DNA from: Muricauda sp. SCSIO 64092
Lineage (GTDB): Bacteria > Bacteroidota > Bacteroidia > Flavobacteriales > Flavobacteriaceae
Direction of reading: 5' to 3'
DNA length: 64,000 nt
Assembly: GCF_023016285.1 (NCBI RefSeq)
Contig: NZ_CP095413.1
Coordinates: 3,923,001 to 3,987,000 of the forward strand
Below the pieces are notes generated by a model. That model did no database searches. It was not told where the DNA came from and saw nothing but the letters and a program-made list of their open reading frames with translations. Below, one piece after another: positions 18,831-27,384 of this stretch (its first letter is position 1; each line of letters starts with the position of its first letter). The translations under genes were made by a program, and so were the position numbers.

Positions 18831-20069
18831 TTAATGTTGGTTCATCCTAAAGTCGGCATAAGCATCCATTCCATGTTCGTGGAGGTCCAAACCTTCCAGT
18901 TCTTCTTGTTCCGAAACACGGAGTCCTGCTATCTTTTTGATGGCAAACAGAATGATGAAGCCGGTAATTGAGCAGAAAGTTGCTGTAGCTCCAACTCCAG
19001 CCAATTGCACCAAGAACTGATCAAGACCGGCCATAGCTCCAAAGATTCCAACGGCCAAAGTGCCCCATATACCACATATTAAATGTACGGCTACCGCTCC
19101 AACGGGGTCATCCAACTTTAATCTATCGATCAATGCTACGCCAAATACGATGATTACACCGGCAATCAATCCTATAATAACGGCCTCATTTGGAGACATT
19201 TGGTCGGCTCCTGCAGTGATGCCTACCAACCCACCAAGTATACCGTTCAGGAACATGGTCAAATCGAAATTTTTATATCTGACAAATGAGGTGATAAATG
19301 CCGATACCCCACCAGCGGCAGCAGCCAAACAAGTGGTGACCAATACTAAAGAGGTCACTGCGGGGTCTGCGGAAAGAACGGAACCTCCGTTAAACCCAAA
19401 CCAGCCCAACCAAAGTATCAATACACCGGCGGCCGCGAGTGGTAGGTTGTGGCCAGGTATTGCCTTCGGCTTACCATCTTCGCCAAACTTGCCAATACGT
19501 GCTCCAAGCAGGTAGATGGCAATCAACGCACCCCATCCCCCAACGGAGTGTACCAATGTGGAACCGGCAAAGTCATAGAAGCCTAGGCCATGTAGCCAGC
19601 CACCGCCCCATTTCCAAGCACCCACAATTGGGTATACCAACCCCACATAAAAAATGGTAAAAATCATAAAACCACCAAGTTTTATCCGCTCGGCTACGGC
19701 TCCAGAAACAATGGTCGCTGCCGTAGCGGCAAACATCCCCTGGAAAAGGAAATCTGTCCACCAAGTGTAACCACCATCCGCATATTCGGGGGTCATTCCA
19801 TTTTCAGGTGCCCCAATACCAAAACCAGAAAATTTGAGGAAACCCATATCCCCATCTTCAAATCCTGGGTACATAAGGTTAAATCCACCTATATAGTACA
19901 ATAGTAATCCTACGGTAATGATAAAAACATTCTTAAAGAGTATGTTCACTGTGTTTTTTTGACGGGTCAGTCCAATTTCCAAAAAGGAAAATCCAAGGTG
20001 CATAAAGAACACTAAGGCGGTACATACCATCATCCATACGTTATTTGCTGTAAATAATCCTGCTTCCAT
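18831..20069 (-). CDS. amt: Ammonium transporter
   Basis: A 412-residue Amt/Mep/Rh channel with eleven or so membrane helices. The twin-histidine pore pair can be placed in TLVHSVGGWGALIA and AVHLICGIWGTLAVG. Other family signatures are seen: WLGWFGFNGGS and FLNGILGGLVGITAGAD. The C-terminus is short and polar (LEGLDLHEHGMDAYAD), ending FRMNQH, the region that binds PII in relatives. It follows the PII gene by 27 bases, the usual glnK-amtB pairing, so ammonium uptake is probably gated by nitrogen status through PII. Confidence 0.97.
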   Translation of the reverse strand: MEAGLFTANNVWMMVCTALVFFMHLGFSFLEIGLTRQKNTVNILFKNVFIITVGLLLYYIGGFNLMYPGFEDGDMGFLKFSGFGIGAPENGMTPEYADGGYTWWTDFLFQGMFAATAATIVSGAVAERIKLGGFMIFTIFYVGLVYPIVGAWKWGGGWLHGLGFYDFAGSTLVHSVGGWGALIAIYLLGARIGKFGEDGKPKAIPGHNLPLAAAGVLILWLGWFGFNGGSVLSADPAVTSLVLVTTCLAAAAGGVSAFITSFVRYKNFDLTMFLNGILGGLVGITAGADQMSPNEAVIIGLIAGVIIVFGVALIDRLKLDDPVGAVAVHLICGIWGTLAVGIFGAMAGLDQFLVQLAGVGATATFCSITGFIILFAIKKIAGLRVSEQEELEGLDLHEHGMDAYADFRMNQH

Positions 20070-20096
20070 AATTTAAAGATTCTAGTTGGTCAGTAT

Positions 20097-20435
20097 TTAG
20101 TTGATTCCGGCGTAACCGCTTTCCCCTGTTCGTATTCTGTATGCTTCCAATACTTCGGACACAAATATTTTTCCGTCACCAACATTGCCCGTGGCAGCAG
20201 TTTTAATAAGTGTGTCCACCGTTTTTTCAACGAATTCATCAGATACCACAATGACTAAATACCTTCTTTGTATGTCCGTGGTACTGTAGGTGATACCCCG
20301 ATATACATGGCCCTGCTTTTCATTGCCAACTCCTGTTACATCCCAATAACTGAAAAAGTTGACCTCAATTTCATGAAGCGCTTTTTTCACCTCATCAAAT
20401 TTTGATTTTCGAATAATTGCCTCGACTTTTTTCAT
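20097..20435 (-). CDS. glnK: Nitrogen regulatory PII protein (GlnB/GlnK)
   Basis: A 112-residue PII signal protein. The T-loop carries YRGITY, in which the last Tyr corresponds to the uridylylation site Tyr51. The B-loop is TGNVGDGKIFV, which binds ATP/ADP. The loop sequence before YRG (GVGNEKQGHV) fits the Bacteroidota type. Its partner amt follows by 27 bases. A strong -7 promoter element lies just upstream (20458-20465). Symbol glnK is chosen over glnB because of the amt linkage. Confidence 0.95.
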   Translation of the reverse strand: MKKVEAIIRKSKFDEVKKALHEIEVNFFSYWDVTGVGNEKQGHVYRGITYSTTDIQRRYLVIVVSDEFVEKTVDTLIKTAATGNVGDGKIFVSEVLEAYRIRTGESGYAGIN

Positions 20436-20457
20436 AATTGATTTTTGGTTAAAGTGT

Positions 20458-20465
20458 CAAATATA
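20458..20465 (-). promoter_or_regulatory. Bacteroidota -7 box upstream of PII gene
   Basis: On the minus strand this reads TATATTTG, an exact match to TAnnTTTG, 23 bases before the PII start codon. The -33 region upstream has only a weak TTA-type match, so activation by a regulator is possible. No other gene could use this box in this direction. Confidence 0.5.
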
Positions 20466-20708
20466 TGTGAATAGAATCCTAACCCTATATTTTTTTAGGA
20501 TATGGAATTGATTTTTACGAAGTATTTTGAAAAGAACCCTATAAAATTAGGGGTATGTAAATTTTTTGTAAATTTTTTTGTGAATTTCGATAACTTAAAC
20601 GACAGTATTGGTCCTTTTAGTTGAGGATAATGTGGTGAAATAGGTTTATCGGATACTTTTTTTGCAATAAAAAGTATAAAAAGATGAAAAGAATGAAAAT
20701 AACGTGCC

Positions 20709-21080
20709 TCAAAACAATCTAGAAAGCCAAAGGCCGAGAGATACTGCCAATATACCCGTAATGATGCTTAAAATGGCGTAAATGGAAAAGTGAAGTATTT
20801 CCCCGGATTTCAAGAGGGAGTGCTTTTCAAATGCAAAGGCCGAGAAAGTGGTAAAGCCACCACAAAAGCCAGCGACCAATAACAACATCTGATTTTCGGT
20901 AAGCAGCTTTCCTTTGGTGAACAGCCCCATTACCAAACCAATTAGTAAACAACCAATGATGTTTACCAGGAAAGTGCCCAGAAAGAAATTTTTAAGAAAA
21001 GGATTGAGGGCTTTGGACATTAGAAATCTAAGGGCGCTACCGACACCACCACCCAAAAAGACTAAAAAAACTTGTTTCAT
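20709..21080 (-). CDS. crcB: Fluoride exporter CrcB/Fluc
   Basis: A 123-residue four-helix membrane protein of the Fluc/CrcB family, which forms dual-topology dimers that export fluoride. Signatures: GGGVGSALRFLMS near the N-terminus, NIIGCLLIG, and GFCGGFTTFSAFAFE with the conserved Phe/Thr of the fluoride path. A small membrane-protein gene ends 16 bases upstream on the same strand. No room exists for a fluoride riboswitch between them, and I see none farther upstream. Confidence 0.95.
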   Translation of the reverse strand: MKQVFLVFLGGGVGSALRFLMSKALNPFLKNFFLGTFLVNIIGCLLIGLVMGLFTKGKLLTENQMLLLVAGFCGGFTTFSAFAFEKHSLLKSGEILHFSIYAILSIITGILAVSLGLWLSRLF

Positions 21081-21096
21081 GCCCTAAAACTAAGGA

Positions 21097-21276
21097 CTAA
21101 ACGGCTTTCTTGTACTTGGTTTCAGAAATTTCCGTAGGGGGGAATTTGATGATATTGTCGTCGGAATGTTTCTGAAACTTCTTTTTAAAGCCATCCATGG
21201 CACCATTTACACTGAATATTAGTAAAGCCCCATTGACAGCCATTAAAACAAATAAAATGCTGAAAAATGTTATCAT
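21097..21276 (-). CDS. Small single-span membrane protein (59 aa)
   Basis: A 59-residue frame (ATG at 21276, TAG at 21097) beginning MITFFSILFVLMAVNG, one membrane helix to about residue 24, then a basic/acidic soluble tail (DGFKKKFQKHSDDN) ending KYKKAV. It lies 16 bases before crcB on the same strand and is likely co-transcribed. The reading frame, composition and resemblance to the 27-residue frame at 37010-37093 (shared LLxFSVN/LLLISVN) support a real gene. Function unknown. Confidence 0.65.
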   Translation of the reverse strand: MITFFSILFVLMAVNGALLIFSVNGAMDGFKKKFQKHSDDNIIKFPPTEISETKYKKAV

Positions 21277-21385
21277 TCTTTGGTTAGATTAACACTACAA
21301 AAGTACGTCTTTTCCTATTTCATACGAGAGAAAAGCAAGGATTGTTGTAAAAATCTTAATTTTTGTGGTGTATTCAATATAAATG

Positions 21386-21574
21386 TTAATTTTTGAGAAG
21401 GTGTTTAATTATAAAGAGAAAAACCACAAAACCGATAAAGGTCAATACTACCAATTTTACCCCTTTGTAATTCTTTTGGTGTAACTTTTTATCCTTTCGA
21501 TACATAAAAAACAAAATGATCGTAAATCCAAGAATAAATAAAATGGCAAAAATGGTTTGACCCGTGGAGAACAT
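21386..21574 (-). CDS. Small two-helix membrane protein (62 aa)
   Basis: A 62-residue protein (start MFSTGQ at 21574; an earlier Met at 21595 is less likely because it adds a charged, non-conserved-looking stretch). Two hydrophobic helices (about 7-24 and 42-58) flank a basic loop YRKDKKLHQKNYKG, giving an in-in or hairpin topology. I know this type from other Flavobacteriaceae only as a hypothetical protein. It is divergent from the MazG-like gene with about 35 bases between starts. Confidence 0.65.
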   Translation of the reverse strand: MFSTGQTIFAILFILGFTIILFFMYRKDKKLHQKNYKGVKLVVLTFIGFVVFLFIIKHLLKN

Positions 21575-21609
21575 ACTTTTTCTTATTTTTCGCAAAACTA
21601 ACCCAATTA

Positions 21610-22005
21610 ATGAATTTTATGAAACAGAAATTGGATGCGGTCAAAGCATTTCATCAGGCATTTGGACTAGGGGTTCTCAATGCACCCAAGGCAGATTTGG
21701 GATTGGACAAAATAAAACTGCGATTTAATTTAATGGATGAAGAGAACGAAGAGTATCTGGAAGCTGCGCAAAAGGGGGATTTGGTCGAAGTGGCGGATGC
21801 GTTGGGGGACATGCTCTACATTCTATGCGGGACAATCCTGGAGCACGGTCTTCAGTACAAAATCGAAGCTGTTTTTAACGAAATCCAACGAAGCAATATG
21901 AGCAAATTGGGAACCGATGGCAAACCCATTTATAGGGAAGATGGCAAAGTGATGAAGGGCCCCAATTATTTTGAACCCAATATTTCCGAAATATTGGAAA
22001 ACTAA
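21610..22005 (+). CDS. MazG/HisE-like nucleotide pyrophosphohydrolase
   Basis: A 131-residue all-alpha NTP pyrophosphohydrolase-like protein. The metal-binding pattern is visible: DEENEEYLEA (E-x-x-E) and EVADALGDMLY (E-x-x-D), as in MazG, HisE and DR2231-type enzymes. These hydrolyse (d)NTPs or phosphoribosyl-ATP to monophosphates and pyrophosphate. It is not in a histidine operon, so a house-cleaning role is more likely than HisE. A C-terminal segment (GKPIYREDGKVMKGPNYFEPN) fits the stand-alone subfamily. Start may be Met1 or Met4. Confidence 0.8.
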   Translation: MNFMKQKLDAVKAFHQAFGLGVLNAPKADLGLDKIKLRFNLMDEENEEYLEAAQKGDLVEVADALGDMLYILCGTILEHGLQYKIEAVFNEIQRSNMSKLGTDGKPIYREDGKVMKGPNYFEPNISEILEN

Positions 22006-22027
22006 AAAGGGGATAACCCCCCTTTTT
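22004..22027. terminator. Bidirectional terminator
   Basis: AAAAAGGGG (22004-22012), six-base loop, CCCCTTTTT (22019-22027). It sits between the convergent MazG-like gene and ilvE and has T-runs in both directions, so it probably ends both. Confidence 0.85.
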
Positions 22028-22038
22028 GCAACGTTATT

Positions 22039-23106
22039 TTAGCATACACGGTACCGCCAACCGAACTTGTCCTCGGCTCTATTATATTGAATATCCGTAA
22101 TCTTGGTCTTTAACGTAGAGGCATAGCTGTGCTCCAGTTCGGGTAATACATATTCCTCTCCCTTATATCCAAATGCCGAAATTGGGGATATAACGGCAGC
22201 GGTGCCCGCCCCAAACATTTCTTTCAAAGCTCCGTTCTCGGCGGCTTCAACTACTTCGGAAACCTTAATTTTTCGTACTTCCGTTTCAATGCCCATATCT
22301 TCGGCAAGCTCCAAAATACTTTTTCTGGTAATCCCGTCTAAAATGCGGTCGCTGGTGGGCGCCGTAAGCAAGGTGTCATTTATCCTAATAAAAATGTTCA
22401 TGGCCCCTGCTTCCTCTATATACTCATGGTTATGGTCATCTGTCCAAATAACCTGTTGGTAACCTTGGTCCGTTGCCAATTTTGTTGGATAAAATTGTGC
22501 TGCGTAATTTCCCCCTGCTTTTGCATATCCAACACCACCGTTTGCGGCCCTGGCGTATGTTTCTTCAATGAGTACCTTTACCTTTCCCGAGAAATAGGCC
22601 CCTGAAGGCGCAAGGGCAATCAGAAACTTATATTCATCGGCAGGGGAGGCATGTAGTCCGGTTCCCGAGGCAAACATAAAAGGCCTTACATATAAGGAAC
22701 TTCCAGGGCTTTGGGGTATCCAATCTTTTTCCAATTCCAATAAGGTGGTCAGGCCCTCCATAAAGTACTCTTGCGGCAGTTCGGGTATGGCCATTCTTTC
22801 CGCGGATTTGTTGAGCCGGGCATGGTTGTCCTTTGGTCGAAACAACCAAACTTGTCCTTCCGGGTCCTTGTAGGCTTTCATTCCTTCAAAAATGGATTGC
22901 CCATAATGAAAGATTTTTGAGGCAGGGTCCAATGCAATGGGCTGGTAAGGAATGATTTTTGGAACGCTCCATGTTCCATTTTTATAATCAGACACCAACA
23001 TATGGTCTGTATAGACGCTTCCAAAGGAAAGGTTGTTGAAATCGACCTCGTGGATCTTGGTTGTGGTCGACTTTTCTATAGCGATATGTTTAGATTGTAC
23101 CTCCAT
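22039..23106 (-). CDS. ilvE: Branched-chain amino acid aminotransferase
   Basis: A 355-residue fold-type IV PLP enzyme that transaminates Leu, Ile and Val with 2-oxoglutarate. The PLP lysine is K196 in GYAKAGGNYA. The length and FHYGQSIFEGMKAY motif are those of the class-II (eukaryote/Bacteroidota) BCAT rather than E. coli IlvE (~309 residues). EEAGAMNIF and GITRKSILELA fit the cofactor and phosphate-binding regions. It is divergent from the DUF4920 gene, with about 75 bases between starts. Confidence 0.97.
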   Translation of the reverse strand: MEVQSKHIAIEKSTTTKIHEVDFNNLSFGSVYTDHMLVSDYKNGTWSVPKIIPYQPIALDPASKIFHYGQSIFEGMKAYKDPEGQVWLFRPKDNHARLNKSAERMAIPELPQEYFMEGLTTLLELEKDWIPQSPGSSLYVRPFMFASGTGLHASPADEYKFLIALAPSGAYFSGKVKVLIEETYARAANGGVGYAKAGGNYAAQFYPTKLATDQGYQQVIWTDDHNHEYIEEAGAMNIFIRINDTLLTAPTSDRILDGITRKSILELAEDMGIETEVRKIKVSEVVEAAENGALKEMFGAGTAAVISPISAFGYKGEEYVLPELEHSYASTLKTKITDIQYNRAEDKFGWRYRVC

Positions 23107-23181
23107 CTACGTATTTTTGCAATGTTAAAATTAGCGAATTTCACTGCATTTTGTGGGGAATGGGCTTATAAATTCAAACAA

Positions 23182-23673
23182 ATGTTAAAGACCGATATTT
23201 TTTTACGCAAATCCATTTTTTTTAACATTTTTCTTGTGATTTTGTTGTCTTCCGGGACTACGGGGGTCATTGCACAGGATTATAATACCTACGGTTCTTC
23301 TTTTGACGTTGGGGAAGACGTGAAGAAATCCTCAAAAGTATTCGAAAATATGGAGGTTTCCGACCCGTTACAATCCCAGCTAACTGGGGTCATTACTGAA
23401 GTTTGTCAGGCCAAAGGCTGTTGGATGAAGGTAGATTTGGTGGATGGAAAGGAGGTCTTTGTCAGGTTTAAGGATTATGGATTTTTTGTCCCAAAGGATG
23501 TTGCTGGAAAGGAAGTTATTTTGAATGGAGTTGCCTTTGTGGAGGAAATGACGGTGGAAGACCAGAAGCACTATGCCGAGGATGAAGGCGCAACCCAAGA
23601 AGAATTGGCAAAGATTACAAAGCCCAAACAGACCCTTAGGTTTGAAGCGGATGGCGTGCGGATAGCCAACTGA
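23182..23673 (+). CDS. DUF4920 exported protein
   Basis: A 163-residue secreted protein (start ATG 23182; a longer frame from 23002 would run antisense through the ilvE start). Signal peptide ends near VIAQ. The body has the DUF4920 core CQAKGCWMKVDL followed by VRFKDYGFFVPKDVAGKEV, a small beta-barrel resembling OB-like domains. The two Cys spaced by four residues may bind metal. Function not established. The stop is two bases before the mnmD start, so the pair is probably one operon. Confidence 0.85.
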   Translation: MLKTDIFLRKSIFFNIFLVILLSSGTTGVIAQDYNTYGSSFDVGEDVKKSSKVFENMEVSDPLQSQLTGVITEVCQAKGCWMKVDLVDGKEVFVRFKDYGFFVPKDVAGKEVILNGVAFVEEMTVEDQKHYAEDEGATQEELAKITKPKQTLRFEADGVRIAN

Positions 23674-23675
23674 TT

Positions 23676-24338
23676 TTGAAACGTAAGATCATTGTCACCG
23701 GAGATGGTTCCAAAACCATTCATATAGAAGATTGGAACGAACAGTACCATTCCAAGCACGGCGCTATCCAAGAAGCGTACCATGTCTTTCTAAAGCATGG
23801 ACTATTTGCATTGGAACGGTCCCAAGTTTCCATTTTGGAAATAGGCTTTGGTACGGCCTTAAATGCTTTGATTACCTATTACGAAGCACAGAAGAACGGA
23901 TTTACCATTGATTATGTGGGTGTAGAGGCCTTCCCTGTTTCCCATGGGGAAATTACCCAATTGGATTACGTTTCCCAGTTGGGGGAAAATCAGTTAAGGC
24001 CAATCTATGAAAGGATGCATGATTCCCCATGGGGGGAAACCATTGTGCTCAGTCCTTTTTTTAGTTTGACAAAACAACAAAAGGATTTTTTTGAAGTGGA
24101 AGATAACGCATCGTTCAATCTTGTTTATTTCGATGCTTTCGGGCCAAGGGTACAGCCCAAACTTTGGACGGCGGAACTATTCGGGAAAATGTACCGGGCG
24201 TTGCAGACCAACGGTATCTTGGTTACGTATTCGGCCAAAGGTAGTGTACGAAGAAATCTGGAAGAAGTAGGTTTTTCTGTGGAGCGTTTACCAGGACCGC
24301 CAGGAAAAAGGGAAATGCTCAGGGCGGTCAAGATCTAA
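23676..24338 (+). CDS. mnmD: tRNA 5-methylaminomethyl-2-thiouridine methyltransferase MnmD
   Basis: A 220-residue SAM-dependent methyltransferase finishing the mnm5s2U34 wobble modification. It matches the MnmD half of E. coli MnmC: SAM motif VSILEIGFGTALNAL, then YFDAFGPRVQPKLWT and GILVTYSAKGSVRRNL with the closing LPGPPGKREMLRA. The FAD-dependent MnmC1 half is absent, as in monofunctional MnmD proteins. The start is TTG, two bases after the DUF4920 stop; there is no closer ATG. Confidence 0.93.
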   Translation: MKRKIIVTGDGSKTIHIEDWNEQYHSKHGAIQEAYHVFLKHGLFALERSQVSILEIGFGTALNALITYYEAQKNGFTIDYVGVEAFPVSHGEITQLDYVSQLGENQLRPIYERMHDSPWGETIVLSPFFSLTKQQKDFFEVEDNASFNLVYFDAFGPRVQPKLWTAELFGKMYRALQTNGILVTYSAKGSVRRNLEEVGFSVERLPGPPGKREMLRAVKI

Positions 24339-24426
24339 CGAGCTTTCCATCTTTTTGGGATTGGCCAGTACCTTTTGCCAAGGTTGGCCCAAAAGTTCAA
24401 CAAGACTGTTAAATTGCTTTTAATAC

Positions 24427-24459
24427 TTGGAAATCAGACAATTCAAAGCTTTACATTTG
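24427..24459 (+). promoter_or_regulatory. Promoter for the TIGR01777 epimerase
   Basis: TTG (24427-24429), a 22-base spacer and TACATTTG (24452-24459) match the Bacteroidota housekeeping promoter. The ATG of the epimerase is 13 bases downstream of the -7 box, so the leader is very short. Confidence 0.6.
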
Positions 24460-24472
24460 TAAAAAAATTAGC

Positions 24473-25435
24473 ATGAGGGTATTGATTACGGGCGCCACGG
24501 GATTAGTGGGGAAAGCCATAGTAGCGGAGCTAAAGCAAAGGGATATCCCAATTAATTATCTTACTACACGGGAAGATAAAATCCTTAAGGAAGGGAACTA
24601 TCAGGGATATTTCTGGAACCCCTCCAAAGGTGAGATTGACAAAAATGCGTTCAAGGGAGTAACGGCGATCATCAACCTTGCCGGGGCAACAATTTCAAAA
24701 AAATGGACCGCTTCCTACAAAAAAGAGGTGCTCGAAAGTAGACTGAATAGTCTAAGAACCTTAAAAAAGGGATTGCAGGATTCCGGCAATGATACAGTGG
24801 AAGCTTTTGTTTCCGCTTCCGCCATTGGCATATACCCATATTCCCTGACTACATTTTATGAGGAAAATGAAACCGAGGTCGATACTAGTTTTTTGGGAGA
24901 AGTAGTAGCGGCCTGGGAAAAGGAAATCGATACTTTTCAATCATTCAATTTTAAGGTGTCCAAAATTAGAATTGGATTAGTACTATCCAACCAAGGAGGT
25001 GCCTTGCCAAAAATGGTTGCCCCTGTGAACAATTATGTGGGTGCGGCCTTTGGTTCAGGTGAACAATGGCAATCGTGGATTCATATTCAGGATTTGGCAA
25101 GAATGTTCCTGTTTGTTCTGGAAAATGGATTAAAAGGGACTTTTAATGGGGTGGCACCTAACCCGGTCACCAATGCAAAACTGACCAAGGAACTGGCCAA
25201 GGTGCTGAAAAAGCCCTTGATTATGCCAAATGTTCCCAAAATAATGATGGAACTGGTTTTGGGGGAAATGGCCTATTTGCTCTTTGCAAGTCAGCGGGTG
25301 AGCAGCAAGCGGATAGAAAAGAAAGGATTCATTTTCAATTATAAAAACATCTGTAGTGCTTTGGAAAGCTTTTATGGTGGTGAAGAATGCCAGGAAGAGG
25401 CTACAAAACCATCATATGAGGGAAATTATGGTTAG
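24473..25435 (+). CDS. TIGR01777-family NAD(P)-dependent epimerase
   Basis: A 320-residue short-chain dehydrogenase/epimerase-like protein of the TIGR01777 (SDR39U) family. The Rossmann motif GATGLVGKA is at residues 7-15. SASAIGIYPYS takes the place of the usual YxxxK active site, and the family motif GGALPKM is seen; the C-terminal extension (RVSSKRIEKKGFIFNY) is also typical. Substrate unknown. A promoter is visible just upstream and a strong terminator just downstream, so it is a single-gene unit. Confidence 0.93.
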   Translation: MRVLITGATGLVGKAIVAELKQRDIPINYLTTREDKILKEGNYQGYFWNPSKGEIDKNAFKGVTAIINLAGATISKKWTASYKKEVLESRLNSLRTLKKGLQDSGNDTVEAFVSASAIGIYPYSLTTFYEENETEVDTSFLGEVVAAWEKEIDTFQSFNFKVSKIRIGLVLSNQGGALPKMVAPVNNYVGAAFGSGEQWQSWIHIQDLARMFLFVLENGLKGTFNGVAPNPVTNAKLTKELAKVLKKPLIMPNVPKIMMELVLGEMAYLLFASQRVSSKRIEKKGFIFNYKNICSALESFYGGEECQEEATKPSYEGNYG

Positions 25436-25454
25436 ATTTTTGTCCCATGATATG

Positions 25455-25481
25455 AAAACCGCCGAATAGGCGGTTTTTTTT
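25455..25481 (+). terminator. Intrinsic terminator after the epimerase
   Basis: AAAACCGCC, loop GAATA, GGCGGTTTTTTTT: a 9-bp stem with an eight-T run, 20 bases after the epimerase stop. Confidence 0.9.
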
Positions 25482-25499
25482 ATGTAATCCTGTGACATT

Positions 25500-25532
25500 T
25501 TGACATTTATTTAGGGAATGGCAGTACTTTTG
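25500..25532 (+). promoter_or_regulatory. Promoter for grpE-dnaJ
   Basis: TTG (25500-25502, within TTTTGACA), a 22-base spacer and TACTTTTG (25525-25532). This is a good match to the Bacteroidota vegetative promoter. The grpE ATG follows 34 bases later. I see no HrcA-type CIRCE inverted repeat. Confidence 0.65.
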
Positions 25533-25566
25533 CCGGCTCATATTCGAGTTTAAAGTAGATAAGCAC

Positions 25567-26136
25567 ATGAGTAAAAAAAGTAAGGTTCAGGAAGTGGATG
25601 AAACCGTTGAAGAACAACAATCCGTGGATGCGACTGAGCTTGACCGGGAAGAAGTTTCCAACGAAGGGGCAATAGACGAAGAACTTTCGGAAGAAGAGCA
25701 ACTTCGCGAGGAACTTGCCAAGGAAAAGGACAAATTTTTACGTCTTTTTGCAGAATTTGAAAACTTTAAAAAGCGAACCTCCAAAGAACGGATGGAGCTT
25801 TTTAAAACTGCGGGACAAGAGGTAATTGTATCCTTACTTCCCATTATGGATGATTTTGACCGGGCACTTAAGGAGATTGCAAAGACCAAGGAAAAAGAAT
25901 TGCTCAAAGGTGTGGAACTGATCAATACCAAGTTTAGGGAAACATTGAAATCCAAAGGTTTGGAAGAGGTTGAAGTAGGGGAGGGCGACACTTTTGATGC
26001 CGAAATACACGATGCCGTAACCCAAATTCCGGCACCAAATAAAAAATTGCAGGGTAAGGTGATCGATGTGATTGAAAAAGGTTATAAGCTTGGCGATCGT
26101 ATCATACGTCACCCAAAAGTTGTGGTTGGGAACTAA
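25567..26136 (+). CDS. grpE: Nucleotide exchange factor GrpE
   Basis: A 189-residue cochaperone that releases ADP from DnaK. A long acidic and coiled-coil N-terminus (residues ~1-75: EEQLREELAKEKDKFLRLFAEFENFKKR) leads to the helical bundle and the C-terminal beta domain, with HDAVTQIPAP and the closing GYKLGDRIIRHPKVVV signature. It is followed by dnaJ after six bases, the usual Bacteroidota pairing. DnaK is not in this window. Confidence 0.97.
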   Translation: MSKKSKVQEVDETVEEQQSVDATELDREEVSNEGAIDEELSEEEQLREELAKEKDKFLRLFAEFENFKKRTSKERMELFKTAGQEVIVSLLPIMDDFDRALKEIAKTKEKELLKGVELINTKFRETLKSKGLEEVEVGEGDTFDAEIHDAVTQIPAPNKKLQGKVIDVIEKGYKLGDRIIRHPKVVVGN

Positions 26137-26142
26137 AGAATT

Positions 26143-27255
26143 ATGAAAGAGGATTTTTACGATATACTAGGTGTCCCCAAAGGAGCTTCGGCGGCTGAAA
26201 TAAAGAAGGCCTATCGAAAAAAGGCTTTGGAATACCACCCTGATAAGAACCCTGGTGATGCCAAGGCAGAAGAAATGTTCAAAAAAGCTGCGGAAGCCTA
26301 TGAGGTATTGAGCGACCCTGACAAAAAGGCCAAATACGATCAGTTTGGCCATGCTGCTTTTGAAGGTGGTGGTTTTGGTGGTGGCGGTATGAACATGGAA
26401 GATATTTTCAGTCAATTTGGAGATATTTTTGGCAGTGCCTTTGGTGGTGGGTTCGGTGGTTTTGGTGGTTTTGGCGGTGGCCAGCGCCGTGTAAAGGGCA
26501 GTAACCTTAGAATTCGTGTGAAACTTACCCTGGAAGAAGTGGCCAATGGTGTGGAGAAAAAGGTAAAAGTGAAGCGCAAGCTACAAGCAGAAGGGGTTAC
26601 TTACAAAACTTGTGGAACCTGTGGGGGAAGTGGTCAGGTGACCAAAATCACAAACACCATTTTGGGCCGAATGCAAACGGCAACAACCTGTAGTACATGC
26701 GGTGGGACAGGACAAGTAATTGACCATAGGCCCAGTGGGGCGGATGCCCAGGGACTAAAGATCGTTGAAGAGACCGTTTCCATAAAAATTCCCCCGGGTG
26801 TGGAAGATGGAATGCAGCTCAAAGTTTCCGGAAAGGGCAATGGTGCCCCAGGGAATGGAGTGGCAGGGGATTTATTGGTGGCCATAGAGACCGAGGATCA
26901 TCCCACGTTAAAGCGGGAAGGCGACAACCTTCACTATGATCTGTACATCAGTATTTCCGAAGCCGTATTGGGCAGTTCCAAAGAAATAGATACCGTTGGT
27001 GGCAAAGTCCGAATTAAATTGGAATCCGGAATACAATCCGGTAAGATTCTTAGACTACGGGGGAAGGGTATCCAAAGCTTGAACGGATACGGCAGTGGAG
27101 ATCTGTTGGTGCACGTTAATGTATGGACACCCAAGGAGTTGACCCGTGAACAACGTGAGTTTTTTGAACGTATGCAAAGTGATGACAATTTTGTGCCAAA
27201 ACCCGAGAAATCCGATAAATCCTTTTTTGAAAAGGTCAAGGATATGTTCTCATAG
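26143..27255 (+). CDS. dnaJ: Chaperone DnaJ with reduced zinc-finger domain
   Basis: A 370-residue Hsp40 partner of DnaK. The J domain (1-70) has HPD at 32-34, followed by a Gly/Phe-rich linker (about 74-113). The cysteine-rich domain carries only two CxxC motifs (C157/C160 and C183/C186), where the E. coli protein has four, so only one zinc centre can form. The C-terminal substrate-binding domains follow ([17 protein letters not shown]). This shortened form appears to be common among Flavobacteriaceae (from memory). It is co-transcribed with grpE. Confidence 0.96.
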   Translation: MKEDFYDILGVPKGASAAEIKKAYRKKALEYHPDKNPGDAKAEEMFKKAAEAYEVLSDPDKKAKYDQFGHAAFEGGGFGGGGMNMEDIFSQFGDIFGSAFGGGFGGFGGFGGGQRRVKGSNLRIRVKLTLEEVANGVEKKVKVKRKLQAEGVTYKTCGTCGGSGQVTKITNTILGRMQTATTCSTCGGTGQVIDHRPSGADAQGLKIVEETVSIKIPPGVEDGMQLKVSGKGNGAPGNGVAGDLLVAIETEDHPTLKREGDNLHYDLYISISEAVLGSSKEIDTVGGKVRIKLESGIQSGKILRLRGKGIQSLNGYGSGDLLVHVNVWTPKELTREQREFFERMQSDDNFVPKPEKSDKSFFEKVKDMFS

Positions 27256-27311
27256 GAATACTATTAAACAAAAAATCATTTTGTTCAGCGAAAAAACGTA
27301 TATTTGACCTT

Positions 27312-27330
27312 GATACTGTAGACCAGTATC
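27312..27330 (+). terminator. Hairpin downstream of dnaJ
   Basis: GATACTG, loop TAGAC, CAGTATC, followed by TAATTTTCTTTTTC. A seven-base-pair stem with a broken T-run, 57 bases after the dnaJ stop. It could also be an operator. Confidence 0.45.
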
Positions 27331-27358
27331 TAATTTTCTTTTTCATAGCAATTTTTTT

Positions 27359-27384
27359 CCCATCCTTAAACCTTTAAGGGTGGG
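27359..27384. terminator. Second hairpin downstream of dnaJ
   Basis: CCCATCCTTAAA (27359-27370), two-base loop, TTTAAGGGTGGG (27373-27384): a 12-bp stem with one T-G wobble, followed by TTTTGCTTTT and preceded by a long T-run. It works as a terminator of the grpE-dnaJ transcript. Confidence 0.65.

Noticed and set aside
21277..21385. Fluoride riboswitch for crcB
   Set aside because: No GGNG...pseudoknot pattern could be traced, and a small gene lies between.
25587..25991. Serine-rich antisense frame in grpE
   Set aside because: It is the complement of an acidic coiled-coil coding region (Glu/Lys codons give Ser/Phe in antisense).
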